Shown here piece by piece: positions 22,871 through 35,279 of a DNA stretch of 64,000 nt. The stretch is from NCBI RefSeq assembly GCF_048773025.1, contig NC_133555.1, positions 44,099,206-44,163,205 on the forward strand. The letters are read 5' to 3'. The DNA is from Camelus bactrianus (Eukaryota; Chordata; Mammalia; Artiodactyla; Camelidae). Both the position numbers and the translations under genes were made by a program. Within the stretch, counting starts at the first letter, position 1, and each line of letters begins with the position of its first letter. The notes beneath the pieces were generated by a model. That model saw nothing but the letters and a program-made list of their open reading frames with translations. It ran no database searches and was not told the DNA's origin.

Positions 22871-23814
22871 CAAAGTTACTCAGGCAAGCAGCCACAGGGC
22901 ATAGCAGCAGCAGGCTGCTTTCCTTATGACACAGATGGAAAGAAAGGCCAGGAGCCCAGAGAGGACAACAAAGGCACAGAGACTGGGCATTCCAGAAAGG
23001 TGGAATGTCTCCAGCCAAACATGGCAGCATACTTGGCCTGGAAAATGAAAACTGATTCATCAAAGCGTTGGAAATGATAGGGTTGGGAGGGAGCTGGGTC
23101 CAGTGGTGGATGGGCAAGGACAGTGGGGCCAGTGCCTCGATCCATCAATTATAGAGATAAGCAAGGCTCAGAGACCCCGTGGGATATACAGATGCCTGGA
23201 ACCAGAGTGTTCCAGAGGCTCTTAAATGCACTGGAAAGAGCAGAACCTGTACGTCTTATGAAACAGGAATGGATGTTTCCCTACAAATGGAGATGAAGCT
23301 GGATCCTTTGCTAATTAAAATGGACAGGGCTTTCAAAGACTTGGAGGCCCAGGGTCTCGGTCATAACTTCAGGTCACATCTACAGGTGCCCACATGAAAC
23401 TCCAGGAAGTCTTATTCAGGATTCCCAGCTCTGCATGGGATGTTGGTGGGCATTCAAGGCCAACGAATTCATTCAATTACTCTGTGCTCAGAAAATCTAC
23501 ATGATCGGCACTCATGTTCACTATATACACGGAACGTGAGGCCTTCCATGATGTGGTCCCATCAGACTTACACAGCTTCCTCTCCCTCACCCCAGGAGGA
23601 AAGCTTAGAACCTACCACCAAAGTGCTTTTTAATAGGTGTTGGGTGTGAGTACAAAACTTTTCTGCTTTAGTTTGAATTCCCTCCCAAGTATACTTGTAG
23701 TATAACAAATATATCTGGTCTTTTTCCATATTTCCTGGCATAGACTTTCAATGGCCCTTGGAACCTCCTGAGTGACTAAGTGTCTTTATCATGCTAATAA
23801 TGTGACTCCTTGCA
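22871..23814. other. Unique non-coding sequence
   Basis: No known repeat recognised. Frames of 62-93 codons overlap on both strands without domain or splice support. Confidence 0.4.
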
Positions 23815-24430
23815 GAGGCCCCAATAGCTTCAGGATGGGAGCTAGTTACCATAAAGACTAACAACATGATTAGAGGGTTGCATCTTTGAGCAAACCCAAC
23901 CTCTGGGGAGGGGAAGGGAGCTGGAGATAGAGTTGAATTATGTGGCCAACGAATTAATTAATTATGTCCATATAATGTCCAATAAATGCCTGATAAAAAT
24001 CTGGACAGCAAAGTTCAGTGCGGCTTCCTGGTTGATGAACACACTGAAATGCAGGGTGGATGACATACCCAGACTCCACAAGGAGAAGGCATGGAAGCTC
24101 CGCATCCCACCCCCCACTTAGACCCCCTATGGCTGTTCCTGAATTGCATCTTTCATAATAAAACTTGTAGTCATAAGCACAGAGCTTTCCATGAGTTTTG
24201 TGAGTTGTTCTAGCAAATGGTCAAATGAGGCGATCATGGAAGTCTGTGAGTTTATAGCCAGTAGGTCAGAAGTATGAGTGACTCTGAGGCTTGCAGATGA
24301 CACCTTAAGTGGAACAGTATTGTGAGGGACTTTCCCTTTCACTAGTGAGGTCTAGACTAATACCAAGTAGTCACTATCTGAATTGAACTGAATTGTAAGA
24401 CACCCAGTGAGTGTCAGAGAATTGGTGTCA
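23815..24430 (+). mobile_element. LTR-like mammalian repeat, family unassigned
   Basis: Recognisable wording of a common mammalian repeat: 'caacatgattagagggttgc', 'gcttcctggttgatgaacac', 'ggctgttcctgaattgcatc', 'ttttgtgagttgttctagca' and 'gaattgtaagacacccagtg'. The length (about 600 bases) and polyadenylation-like 'aataaaac' near 24157 fit an LTR, but I could not fix the family. Old and diverged. Confidence 0.5.
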
Positions 24431-24850
24431 GAACCCAAAACCTTGAGACAAGAACTTGGGTGCTGTCAATTTATTTAAGAGGCAGTGGCAAGAGGTCAAA
24501 GTAAGAGAGTCAGACAGATAAGGGAGAAAAGGTAGGATAGAGCACACTAACTGCTGGCTGCCTCTGTGAGCAACTAGGACTCAGTGCTGTTGAGGATGTT
24601 TTAAGGAACCAGGTAGAATACATCTCCCAGGACAGGAAAGGAAGCCAAGGCACCCCTATACTGATTCTCTTCCCCAGTTGGTTGGGGGTTGCTCTGGGGA
24701 AGTGGGTGGTTAATTCCCCCACCACTCTTGTTGTACCTGAGTGGTTTCCTTGGCTTCAGAGAAATTCCTGAAGCAACAAAGCAGAGAGACACAGAGGTGT
24801 AAGCTTGACGTGAGATGCCATAAACGTGCAAGAATCAGGGGGGTTGAGAG
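24431..24850 (-). mobile_element. Second LTR-like repeat, family unassigned
   Basis: 'tcaatttatttaagaggcag', 'atacatctcccaggacagga' and 'ttcctgaagcaacaaagcag' match a mammalian-wide repeat usually seen with this polarity. It directly abuts the block at 23815-24430. Broken and old. Confidence 0.4.
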
Positions 24851-26202
24851 TAAGTGGTTTAGTGCATAATGACTACTTGCTGCACTCATGAATCTCAATA
24901 CTGTCTATAAAGGAACACAGCTGCTTTTTTGGAATAAAATCATAAACAAATCATTTGTAAGGCACCATTCAAGCTGTAGAATGCCTTCCTTTTCCTCCTA
25001 GTTCTACCCTTCAGAGGAAACAGCCCTAGGAATTACTTGCATATAAGTCACCGAGCTCAAACCAAGAGACATCAGTCCCCTTACAAGAGCTGGTTGAAAT
25101 AGGAATGAGACCATTCCTAAGAAGCTAATCTGCAGGCCAGCAGTGGTTCACAGAAGTAATGAGGGGGGAAGGTCATGCTGTCAGCGCTAGAGCTGGAGGA
25201 GAAGCAAAAGGAAGATAACTGAGCCCTGATAATGAAGGGTCCCTGGTATGACAGGTTGTGCCAGGATGGCATGAGGCTAAAGCTACCAGGATAGAGCAAA
25301 CATCTAATTCCCAAATTACATCCCAGTATCCACAGAGCCCCACGCTATGGCTGTGCTCCTGCAAGAGACCTGTACCATGCACTGAGAACTTCACAACAGT
25401 CTTACTACTAGAGCTAACCTGAAAGGAGTGCTCTGTTCCTGACACATAAGCATTCTACACAACAGACTGTTTCCAGTAGAAGGGCTCCCTCAGATGCCCA
25501 GACTGAAACCTACAATGGCCACCAGAACCTGCACTGTCCACCTTGAAGGCTGCTTTTCTCTCTCTACATCACCATCACATCTTTGCCCAACAGTTGTCCC
25601 AACAAACAGATCTCAGAGAGATTCACTGAGCAAGGCCTTGGAGATGGATAAACTGCTGGTAAAAAAGACTACATTCAAATTTAGGTAAGGTAAGATACAT
25701 GGGAATTTGTCAAGGAGAGAAGAAGAGGAATTGAGAAGATACACATTTTTACCCAGCTCTGGAATATTTCTTGAAACATATACATCTAATGGGACGTTGG
25801 AGTTGGCATCCAAAATAAAACCCCTTTTTTGAGACAAGCCATTATTTTCAATTTGCCTTTCTTGACTACAGTACTTGCTTAGAAAAGAGCCAATATTAAT
25901 AACATGAAGGAAAATGAAATCACAAATTCTGTCTTTGCTCCTCTTTGCATGTTGACTTTATTCTTTCATACTGCAATCAGTATTGGTCCAGACTCTGGGC
26001 CATCTGGTCAAATTCACATCCTTCAAACTTTGGTACCAATCACCATGGCCGGGGGATATAATATTATGATCCCAAGTCATTTACCCAACCATCTGGCCAG
26101 AAAGATGTGCTATGGTCCCAAAGGAAGGTAGAAGAGGACAGGCAGCATTGAAGTAGGACAACTGCAAACACAATAACCATCCACCTCTCCACCACTTCCC
26201 CC
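24851..26202. other. Unique non-coding sequence
   Basis: No repeat family or gene recognised in 1.35 kb. Short frames only. Confidence 0.4.
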
Positions 26203-26330
26203 ACACATTCATTCCATAAGTTTATTTAGTACCTACCATGAACCAGACACCATACTAGGTCTGAGCTTAAAACAAATAGTCAGCAAAATCAATATAATCC
26301 CCATCCTCACTGGACTCACAGTTGAGAATT
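26203..26330 (-). mobile_element. L2 3' end, antisense
   Basis: 'ttagtacctaccatgaacca' followed by 'gacaccatactaggtctgag' and 'atcctcactggactcacagt' is the reverse of the L2 tail. Confidence 0.65.
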
Positions 26331-26334
26331 TCTA

Positions 26335-26455
26335 GCTAACTTTGGGAATAAGCTATCTAACATCTCTGAACTTCCATGACCTCATCTGTAAAGTGAAGAT
26401 AATAATATTTACCTTTCACAGTTGTTGCAGGGAAAATTAGACACAGCTTCCAGGG
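26335..26455 (+). mobile_element. MIR SINE
   Basis: 'aacatctctgaacttccatg', 'acctcatctgtaaagtgaag' and 'ataataatatttacctttca' give the MIR 3' half in sense orientation. Confidence 0.75.
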
Positions 26456-27704
26456 TTCAGCATTAGCAGTTCAATCTGTGGTGCTAGGCCCAGGGGTGGC
26501 AGCTGTGATGTCCCATCACCTTCAATTCCACCCTGAGATTTGGAGCATCGTCCCTGGCTGTACAGCTTCCAATCCTGTTCTTTAGCTTTGTTGGAGATTC
26601 TGTGCACAACCCAATATCCTTTAAGAAATTACCCTTCTGATCAGACCAGTTTTGATTGTTTGCTACTAAAACCTTAACTGATAAAGAAATTGCTTAACAA
26701 ATGTAACTACAGTTACTAATCCCTCAGCCTCTTGCTCCTTTATTAAGAAAAGTACAGCTGAGAGTCAGGCAAAGTGGGACTCAAAAGACCACAGCTCTAA
26801 GCATTAAATCTGACCCAAGCCCTGCACACAGCTGAAGCTGAAGGCAGGCCCAAGTCTGATGGACATGCAGGGTGAAGAGTCCTGGACATTTTCCAGGAAC
26901 CAGAGGAATTAGGGAGGCGGTTCTGCCTTCTCTGTGTAGAGGCAAAATGATTTCTCCAAAGGGGCTTTCAACCACTGCACTGATTTAAAGTAATAAGATG
27001 CTGCTGCTTCAACTTCAGATTTAATTTCAGACACTTAAATGTGTTGTGGCCTTTCAACTGAGTTCTGTGTGTTCAGCAGAGCAGGAAGGTAGAAAAGCTT
27101 AGATTTTCCTCGTCATTCAGGAGACGTTAAGGGGATAGTGTTCACCTCCCTGACTTTCAGAGGACGAGCACGAGACACAATTGTCCCATTGGCCCACAAT
27201 CTTGACCTTGATGGAGCCCAGATGGTTTCCACATTGAGAAAAGTCTCCAAATTTTGCTAAACTTATCCTGAGATGATGCGACTAGGAGAAAGCCCTTGAA
27301 GGGCAGCTGGGTTTCAGCTAAGAAGTCTGTGCAGTCTGAGCACTGTGGGAGAGGAAATGCCCATCTTCCAGAAACTTATCTAGCTGGCAGTCTAATGACT
27401 TTGGAATTTACTGGGTCTTGTTTCTCTTGCTCTACCTCACCTAGCCTATGATTCAAATCACCCCAGGGTCTGCCACTTACATCCTGTGATACTTACAAAT
27501 TAATCTCCCCCAACCTCAATTTCCTGTGACCATTTTCAGCATCCTCAAAGTGACTCTACCTTCAGTATGGCAGGAGTAAGACTCAGGGGAAGCTGGTGAG
27601 AGCATGGAGACTCTTCCATATGTGCTTGACTTCAGAGCTCATTTGGTATGGAGCCATGGAAGGTTTTAGAACAGAGGGGCAGACTATTAAAACCAAATTA
27701 TGGC
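26456..27704. other. Unique non-coding sequence
   Basis: No known repeat or coding signal recognised. Confidence 0.4.
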
Positions 27705-28280
27705 ATTTAAATTGGAATTAGAGCAACCAAGACAGACTCAACATCCCCCTCAGCTTGATGAAACTTCAGACAGGCTTCTTCCTGACTATAGGTCCCTGAT
27801 CTCCATTTTCTTAAGGCATTACTTAAATTACTTATTTTTTTATTACTTACTTTAGAACACTTGTGATTGTAAATTCTTTCTTTGTCCTTTTGAGATGTAA
27901 ATTTTCTACTCACCAACTACAGTCCAAGAATCTTGAGTCTTTCTCAAGGACTGGGGAGCCATCCCTTTGAAATACAATCATCAAGAGAGGCGATGACAGT
28001 CATCTCTGAGTCTCTGTGGGAGGGTAGAAGCCTAACTTTGATAAACGCCAATTAGCAGACATAGTTGGCCTGATCATAATAACCTACCTCCCCCATAAAG
28101 TCCTACAATACTTTTTTACTAGCTCAACGGTTGCATGCTCGAAAACTCTCTGTCTTTTGTTTCAGTAAAATTGAGTTCAGTCTTTCCTGCCTACGGCAAT
28201 AAAGTTGACCTCTATAACAACAGTCTTGAATAAAGCCTTCCTATGTGCTTAATTCCATCAAGTAAAATTTGTCTTTGACT
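27705..28280 (+). mobile_element. MER21-like solo LTR fossil (ERVL class)
   Basis: Collinear with remembered MER21 wording: 'gatgaaacttcagacaggct', 'ccattttcttaaggcattac', 'cccccataaagtcctacaat', 'aattgagttcagtctttcct' and 'acagtcttgaataaagcctt'. About 570 bases, sense strand, LTR only. Moderately diverged, placental-age element. Confidence 0.6.
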
Positions 28281-28599
28281 GGGGTGGGTAAACGAACCGT
28301 TTAGAAGCTCTTACATTTTTCCAAGAGAATAGAAAAAGGCAAAGATAGCAGAACTGAAAGCACAATTTGGATGTGGCAGAAAGGAGTGAAAGAAAATTTA
28401 AAAGTTAGAGGAAGTCTCTGTGATTTTTAGCTTCTGGGCAGTAGTGCTACTATCCCCGACCCATCACAGAGGCCAGGAAAAAATGGGGCTGGGATGGAAA
28501 GACAAAGGGGTAGCAACAACTCCAGGAGAAAGGGGATGGAGACTAAGTCACGAAATAGGTGACAACTGAGCTGGAGTTTAAAGTGTGAGCTTAACAGTT

Positions 28600-29183
28600 G
28601 TAAAGTGAAGAATTTGATGAAAAGAGTTGCAAGGCAAATACTACCTGGGAAAAGACATTTGCTCCAGAATACCCGTCAAGAAACTCATATCCACAATTAT
28701 AAAGAACTCCTACAAAGCAATAAGAAAAGGCAGATAATCTAATTTTTACAATGGACAAAATAATTAATAGGTACTTCACCAAAAAAGGTATTCAAATGGC
28801 CAATAAATGTATTAAAAGATGCCCAGCTTTATTGGCTACTGAAGAAATGTAAATTAAGTCCACAATCCCTTATGATCACACACTTATCAGAATGACTAAA
28901 ATTAAAAATACCAGATGTTGGCAGGACTATGGAGCAATTACAGCTCTTAGACTTTTCTGGTAGGAGTATAAATTGGTAAAGCAACTTTAGATAACCATTT
29001 AGTGCTATCTACTAAAGCTGAATAAATGCCAATCTATAAACAGCAACTCCACTCATATATAAATCCAACAGAAAAAGAATATGTGTTCAGAGAAAAACAT
29101 GTAAAAGAATGTTAATTGCTGCAAAATTCACAATAGCTTCAAATTGGAAAAACCCAAATGTATGTCAATAGTAGAACTGTAAA
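28600..29183 (+). mobile_element. L1 ORF2 C-terminal region, left of a nested LTR
   Basis: 'aaagaactcctacaaagcaa', 'ccagatgttggcaggactat' and 'taggagtataaattggtaaa' are L1 ORF2 landmarks in order. The element is interrupted at about 29184 by an LTR and resumes at 29787. Confidence 0.85.
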
Positions 29184-29786
29184 AAGATAGGATGGGGGTC
29201 GCTGGAGAAGGAGAACCAGGCATAGCTTTCTTGACATAAGAAAAGCCATTTTTAGCCTAAGCCATTTAAGTGATCTAAGCCTGACCATGATGCTTGCCCT
29301 TGCACAGATCTCAGTAATTTAATGACATTAAGGGAAATAGGGAACACAGGAAAAAAGGAAAAGCAGTCAAGAAACAATAGTTCAGCCATGAAACAGAGTC
29401 CTAGTTCCTCCTCAAGGGATGTACATAATAATCTGACACACACCTGTGAGTTCTGCAGTAACTGAGACTACTCCCCCCAGCCAGGTCGGGGGTGGAATGT
29501 TGACCCTTTTTGACCCTCATAACTTCAATCAACTAAAGCTTGAACTCGGTCAGCATTTGCCCCAATTCTATGCAGAATTCTCCTCTGCTCAAGCCTCTTC
29601 ATGAATATGCATGTACCCCTAGCTTAAAACTTGCCTCATTTTGCTATTTGGAAAGACATTCCTTTGGAAAAGATCACCAGTATCTCCTTACTTGCAGCAA
29701 GTGATAAATCCTTCCTTCTCCTGATCTTTGGTTTGGTTGTATCTTCTTGCTCAACATCCACCAAGAGGTGAACTCAGTTTTTCAGG
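29184..29786 (+). mobile_element. Solo LTR fossil nested in L1, ERV1-like
   Basis: About 600 bases starting TGGGGGTCGCTGG. The L1 text on its two sides is continuous in the consensus ('atgtcaatagtagaactg' before, 'aataaaatgtggtatgttc' after). It contains 'ttgacataagaaaagccatt', 'ctgtgagttctgcagtaact' and a tail 'ggtttggttgtatcttcttg' typical of gammaretrovirus-like LTRs. Solo, with no internal genes. Younger than the L1 it sits in. Subfamily not assigned. Confidence 0.55.
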
Positions 29787-30190
29787 TACCAGAATGAATA
29801 AAATGTGGTATGTTCACTACACAGCAGCGCAGAACGGGGAATGATACTACAAGTACACACAACAAAACCAAAGAATTTCACAAACACAAAGCTAAGAAAA
29901 GTAGCCAGATATCAAATAGCACATACTGAATGATTCCATTAATATAAAGTTTTAAAATAGTCAAAATTCATCCATTAGAAGTCAGGAGAGTGATATTATT
30001 AATGGCGAGGAATTACTGAAGGGAGGCACTAGGGGTTTGGAATACTGGCCATGTTTTGTCTCTTGATCTGAGTGCTGGTCACTCCAAGTCTTCTTTCTGT
30101 GAAAATCCATCAACCAAAAATGTACAATTTGTGTGTTTTTCTGTATGCATGTTGCACTTCAGTAACATTTACATCAAGTAAAATGGAAGT
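29787..30190 (+). mobile_element. L1 3' end, right of the nested LTR
   Basis: Resumes with 'aataaaatgtggtatgttca', then 'ggaatgatactacaagtaca' and UTR text 'gtatgcatgttgcacttcag'. Same strand and element as 28600-29183. Confidence 0.8.
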
Positions 30191-30769
30191 GAAGGTGGGC
30201 TCATTTTGCTGGAAATGCAAATTGTATGGGGGAGGAGTGGCCCTCGGAACTGGACCTTGTGTTTCATAACAACCTGCACAGTCTCCTCTTAAAAGTCCAA
30301 GACTGGAAAGAAAGGTGGATGGAGGAGCAGAAATCTGAACAAAGAAGAGGAACCAGCAAGAAAGAATACAAAAGAAAAAAGATGGAAGGAACTTAAACAA
30401 AGAGGGGGAAGTGTTTAGAAAAGCAGCAGACTGGAAATTGACAGAGAAGCAGGACAAGGTCTTGAAAATTCCAGCGTTTTTGTTTTCTTTGCTTTATGTG
30501 AGATAAAATTCAAGCAGAATATTTAGAACACATAACCCTGCAAAGAGCCTCATTGTTCTCACTGCCTTGATTCAGGTGGAGTTGGGACTATATTCCCAGG
30601 CCAGTGGACTTTCCCATGAAATTCTTCCTTCAAGGAAGAAAAAAGTTCAGGGAAGGGTCCAGAATCTTACTGAAGAAAATCCTCTTGAGACAGGAAGGAA
30701 GGGGGCAGGGCACAACAATTAAAAGAATGACACAGCAATTGAGGATATAACAAAAACTGGTTAGAATCA
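30191..30769. other. Unique non-coding sequence
   Basis: No repeat or coding signal recognised. Purine-rich in parts. Confidence 0.4.
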
Positions 30770-31150
30770 TATTAAGTCCAAGATGGCAGAAGATTCAACT
30801 TCCAGTAGCCCTTAAGCCTCATTATATGCTCATTGTAATACATCAGCTGCTAAACGACACATACACAGGCACCGTGACAGTTCCCAGGCTGACCATAAAA
30901 GGCCAAAAACTGGGTGATGATCCAATTCCTGGAAATCCCCGCTTCTTCCCCAAAATAGTTGGAATAATCCTCCCACTTATTCAATATGAAATTACCCAGC
31001 CCATAAAAAACAACCCTGCACCCCAGTGCCTCTCTTTCCTTCTGAGATGGCTGCATTCTGTCTATGGAGTGTGTATCTCTCTAAGTAAACTCACTTTCAC
31101 TTTACTATGGGTCTCTCTTGAATTCTTTCATTTGTGAAGCGAAGGACACT
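30770..31150 (+). mobile_element. ERV1-like LTR fossil
   Basis: 'ctcattgtaatacatcagct', 'aggccaaaaactgggtgatg', 'ggaataatcctcccacttat', 'gtgtgtatctctctaagtaa' and 'gtgaagcgaaggacactcac' match the wording of a mammalian ERV1 LTR. TATA-like 'ccataaaaaac' lies near 31000. LTR only, broken, old. Right end uncertain. Confidence 0.5.
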
Positions 31151-31864
31151 CACTTCTCAGGACTTGTCTGAGACCTGGGACATGACCATCCTCTCATGCC
31201 CCATTTTCCTGCAACACCCTCGGTGCTCTCCACCTTCCCTCCTCTCACACTGATCCGCTCACCCTCACCACTGCCTCCCCTGCTAACTAGTGAACCCGCC
31301 ACACCCACCTGATGTCTCTGCCTCACCTCCTTGCCCCTGTCAGGCTTTCAAACCTTGACAGGAAGGGCTGGAGGGCACTGGGCTCAGTGACTGGGGTCTC
31401 CACCCTGCAGCTTTGATGGAATTTCAGTGGAATCAAGCATCATTCATCACTGTCAGGTCTGCACAGCACTGAGTGATCAGCACACCAGTGCAAATCCAGC
31501 TGTCCAGATGCAGAAAGGCGTTCATAAATTTGCCTTTCTATTTCAGATCCCCAGGAACGTGACAGTTCCTCTCCTCTCAAGTTAGAAGATTCCAGATCAG
31601 AGGCCGGCGCACCAAAGGAATCCTTGGGCCTCTCTAAGCCCATGTGACTTTGGAGTGGCCAGAACAGGCCCTGAAGTCACGCTGAGGAAAACAGCTTACT
31701 CTTATTCACAAAAAGACTCTGCAGAGTCTTGTATAAAGAAATAAGCTTCCTTTGGGGACAAGGGCATTTTCTGCCCCCATTTCACCCAATAGGTTACAGA
31801 AAGATTCACTCATTAGCTTAAGACAGCCCAGCTTCTGGGTCATGAAATTAACGAGAACTCTAGT
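31151..31864. other. Unique non-coding sequence
   Basis: C-rich around 31190-31400, where a weak L2 resemblance was considered but not supported. No gene signal. Confidence 0.35.
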
Positions 31865-31865
31865 C

Positions 31866-32057
31866 TAGTGATTCTCAAAGCATGACCTCTGGACCAAGAG
31901 CAACAGCATCAGCAGGACCTAGGAATTTGTTAGAAATGCAGATTCCTGGGCCCCACCCCAGATACACAGAATCAGAAACTCTGGGAGTGGGGTCCACCGA
32001 CATGTGCTTTAACCAGCCCCAGGTGATTCTGCGCAAGCTCAAGTCTGAGAAACACTG
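31866..32057 (+). mobile_element. MER5A (hAT-Charlie)
   Basis: Near full-length MER5A. The left end TAGTGATTCTCAAAG and right end GAGAAACACTG are inverted. Between them are 'aatttgttagaaatgcagat', 'cctgggccccaccccagat' and 'acagaatcagaaactctggg'. The 8-base flanks (ctctagtc and ccctacag) share only the central TA, so the target duplication has decayed. Non-autonomous DNA transposon. Confidence 0.9.
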
Positions 32058-32749
32058 CCCTACAGTAGAAGACAGGCACTGACCTGACCCCTATTCTAAT
32101 CAGCTGGATATTCAGAGTTTCTTCTGAGGAATGGGGGCATTCATGCCTTACCTGCCTGAAGGCGGAGGAATTCTAGATTAAAAGATCTCTTGAGGAAGCT
32201 CTCTTTCAGCTTCAATATGTATGATTCATCACCTTCAATGTATTCTGATGATTTTCCTACGGTAGAGCTGGCAGGCGTTCATTTGTTATTCAAGCCAGGT
32301 GTCAATTATATAGCCCCAGGGATTGGCATCAATGCCAGAGTGGTTGAGGTCCAGCAAAGGGTGGACAAGATGCTAGGGCATCGTAATGTCCTACAGAGAC
32401 AGGTGAACCCTTCCAAGGCTTCACACTTGTCCCCTAGCACTTAGAAATCTGGCACCTGCTGCTGCATCGGCTGTGGGACACGGGTAGAGGAGAGAGTCTC
32501 CCATGGTGTTGATGGATAGACAAGCCATGGAAAAAGCAAGCTGCCAGGCTTTCTCTGCCTCTGTTGTTCCAACCATCTTCTACTCTCCTGTCCCTGAGAC
32601 CTGGAACACCAAAGCCAGCCTATTTAAAATGAATCTACCACCTTCTGTTCCAAAGAGATTTGTTTTCCAGAACTTGTCCCAGACTGAAAACTGCACACGT
32701 CTGCAGTTTAAGAGCTTATGTTGGGAGAAACTGAACATTATCTCAGGAT
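32058..32749. other. Unique non-coding sequence
   Basis: An 84-codon frame (32190-32444) is present but has no known domain and no flanking splice logic. No repeat is recognised. Confidence 0.35.
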
Positions 32750-33070
32750 AATGTTTTCCTACTGCTAGTTAAATTTCCAGACGCATTTACAAAAATTAAA
32801 CATCAATGGGAAGCCAAGTCCTTTATTTATGAAGCCAGCAATAGACATTGATCCTGCAATAATGTTACTATTTTTCTTATTGCTCCTGTCAGTGTGCATT
32901 TCATCATCACTGGGCTGGATGAGACCAGGGTGGCATGGGAATAGGATGTTTATTGACTTGCAATTTCTTGCTGCTTTAAAAAAGTCTGTGGTTCTGTCTT
33001 CAGGCCTTTAGAAAGCTAGTTATGCACAAACATATAGGAGTATATTAAAGCTCTTAGTTAACTGGTGTTT
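32750..33070. other. AT-rich unique block, candidate conserved element
   Basis: Repeat-free, with clusters such as 'ctagttaaatttccag' and 'acaaaaattaaacatcaatg' and balanced T/A runs. Visually similar to other candidate enhancer blocks in this window. Confidence 0.25.
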
Positions 33071-33899
33071 CTAAGTCATTGCTTCTTGGGTTTTTAAAAC
33101 GTGACACTTGGATTTTTTTTATAGGGTCAGCATTTTATTAGCACATCTACAATTTAGTCACACACCTTGAAGTTAGACTGACACTGAAGTGACTTTTCAC
33201 ACACAGGTGAGGCTGGTGGACTCAGGCTCCTCTTTAAACTAGGCAAATGGGGACAGTTACCTTCATTTGTAAGAAAAATGGATTTGATCGAGAGCATTAA
33301 AGAATGCTGACTCATTCTGGACCCAGACACAGGCGTGAGTGTAAGGCAGACCAGGGGAAATGAGACCATTCTACAGCCCTGCAACTGCAGCTGGTCCTAT
33401 TCTTCAAAGGGAAGGGAGAGAGGGACTTTACTGTGGGTCAGCAGGATGTGAACTTGGGAAGTCAGGTGAAAATTAATACTTAGGTGGGGCGAGTGTGCAA
33501 AGGGTCTTGGGCATGACTACCATGCTTGATCAGATACTGAGTGAGAGGCAGGAAAGGAGTTAGTCCTAGTGACCAAGGAGGTGACTGTGAGGTCCTGGGA
33601 CATTCTCCTTCCCACATCCAACACACACATGGAGTTTGGGCTGCCGAGAAATGAAGTTTAGAGAAAAGGTATCTGGCAGATATTGTGGTCAGGGTGAGGG
33701 AAGGAGAAGTAACAGCCAGCCCAATGAATTCAAGTGTGGTTTCCACAGCAACACACATCTCCGTGATGTGACATTCCAGGTAATGTCCTTCTCTGCCAAG
33801 GTCAGTCCCTCCTCCTGCATTCTGGATCTCTTCCCTGGTCTTTTCAGGGTATCAATTAGTCTGTCTCTCTGCTACATAGTCAATCCTTTCCTTTCAATC
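33071..33899. other. Unique non-coding sequence
   Basis: No recognised repeat or coding signal. Confidence 0.4.
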
Positions 33900-34315
33900 A
33901 CTTAAAAAGGCTCAAGTCTCCCCTGCCTTAAAAATATCTTCCTTCCACTCCACATTTCCTACAGCTATAGCCCTCTCTCCTCGTCCTCACACCCTAAGTT
34001 TTCCAGAAAGTTATCTATCCTTGCATTCTCCATATGCTCCCCTCCCACTTACTCCTCAGTTCACTCCGCTCCATCTCCCACCCCCATCACAGGCTTATAA
34101 AAAGCCTCTATTATAATCAGGTGACCTAAAATCTAAGGACAATATTTAATCCGCATCTTACCTAAATCCTTAGCAGTGGTGGAGAACACTACCCTCCTCC
34201 AGAATCACCTGGGCTCTCAGGACTCCACAACCTCCTGGCTGCTGACCCACCTCCCCGGCTGCTCCTCTATTTTTTCTTTCTTCCTTTCTTTTTTCTTTTT
34301 CTTTCTTTCTTTCTT

Positions 34316-34346
<31 letters not shown>

Positions 34347-34540
34347 GATTTTTGCTCCTTATCTGACATGCTAGCATTCCTACAGGCTCTGAGAGTTGTC
34401 CTTGATTGTTCTCTCAGCCTCACCACCCCTCATCAAAAAAATCACTGAATCCTGTTCATCTGAGGCCTTTAGTATTTGTTTATTCTGTCCACTCTGTCTT
34501 AACTCCTCTCACCTATTGAGAACTGCAGCAGCACCTCCCG
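33900..34540 (+). mobile_element. L2 ORF fragments with a T-rich tract between
   Basis: 33990-34150 resembles the L2 stretch upstream of the RT ('ccacttactcctcagttcac'). 34380-34450 resembles a later RT-domain stretch ('gagttgtccttgattgttct', 'cagcctcaccacccctcatc'). Sense strand. The middle of the L2 is missing and a TTTC/T tract lies between the two pieces. Confidence 0.5.
34264..34346. repeat. (TTTC)n and poly(T) tract
   Basis: TTTC/TTCC units followed by more than 25 T. It produces a spurious Phe-rich frame on one strand and a Lys-rich frame on the other. Confidence 0.9.
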
Positions 34541-34544
34541 AACA

Positions 34545-34630
34545 AAGAGATAAAGTTGCCTAAGGTCATACAGCTCATTAATGGCCAGTAGAAATAGGGC
34601 TCAAGTATTTCAGCCCCTGGTGCACTACTG
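34545..34630 (-). mobile_element. MIR SINE
   Basis: 'ttgcctaaggtcatacagct' followed by 'cagtagaaatagggctcaag' is the MIR antisense core. Confidence 0.7.
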
Positions 34631-35279
34631 TTTCCATTTTACCCTAATATAATCATACATCATCCAGAAAAACCAAAAATTGGTTATGGATATAATGTCA
34701 TTTATCATTTAGATTTTCTTGAGGAAGAACAGGGGAATGTGGGATCTTTTTAAGCAGAAACGTCCTCCTTTGAGTTGGCAGGATTAGAAAAACAGAAACA
34801 AAATTCCATGAATATCTTCAGAAGACCTTCCTGAGAACAAGTCTCCTGGGAACTTGGCAAAATTGCTTGTCCGAGTCTTCCCATCTCATCTGGGTAAAAG
34901 CGGGAACCAAAGACAACCCAGGAAGGAAGGAGACAAGCAGGACTCGAACTTCAAAAGTTTGGCTGCAACTGCCAGCAAGAAGTGAGAACAGCAGATGAGC
35001 CAGCAACACTCTCTGAAATAATCGATCTATAAGGACTGTCATGTGAAACGGAGAGCAGATATCCTGAGCGGCTCTAGGAGGCAAATTTAAGTCTCGAAAG
35101 GAGAAGTTACTGAGAGATTTCAGCCAGATAGGCTGACAGAGGGAAAGGGCAGGAGGGACATGGTTTTCATGGTTTTCCTATGTCAAGCGGACTCTTGCAC
35201 TAGGGTGAGCCAGATAAAACAAGATCTGGTTTTCGTACCATGCCTCACTGGCTAAGACAATGCTGGGTGGCCTGGCTTT
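34631..35279. other. Unique non-coding sequence
   Basis: No recognised repeat or gene. Confidence 0.4.

Noticed and set aside
32190-32444. 84-codon frame as an exon
   Set aside because: Readable but with no family match I recognise and no acceptor/donor pair that makes it an exon.
34176-34448. Phe-rich and Lys-rich frames on the two strands
   Set aside because: Translation of the TTTC/T tract.
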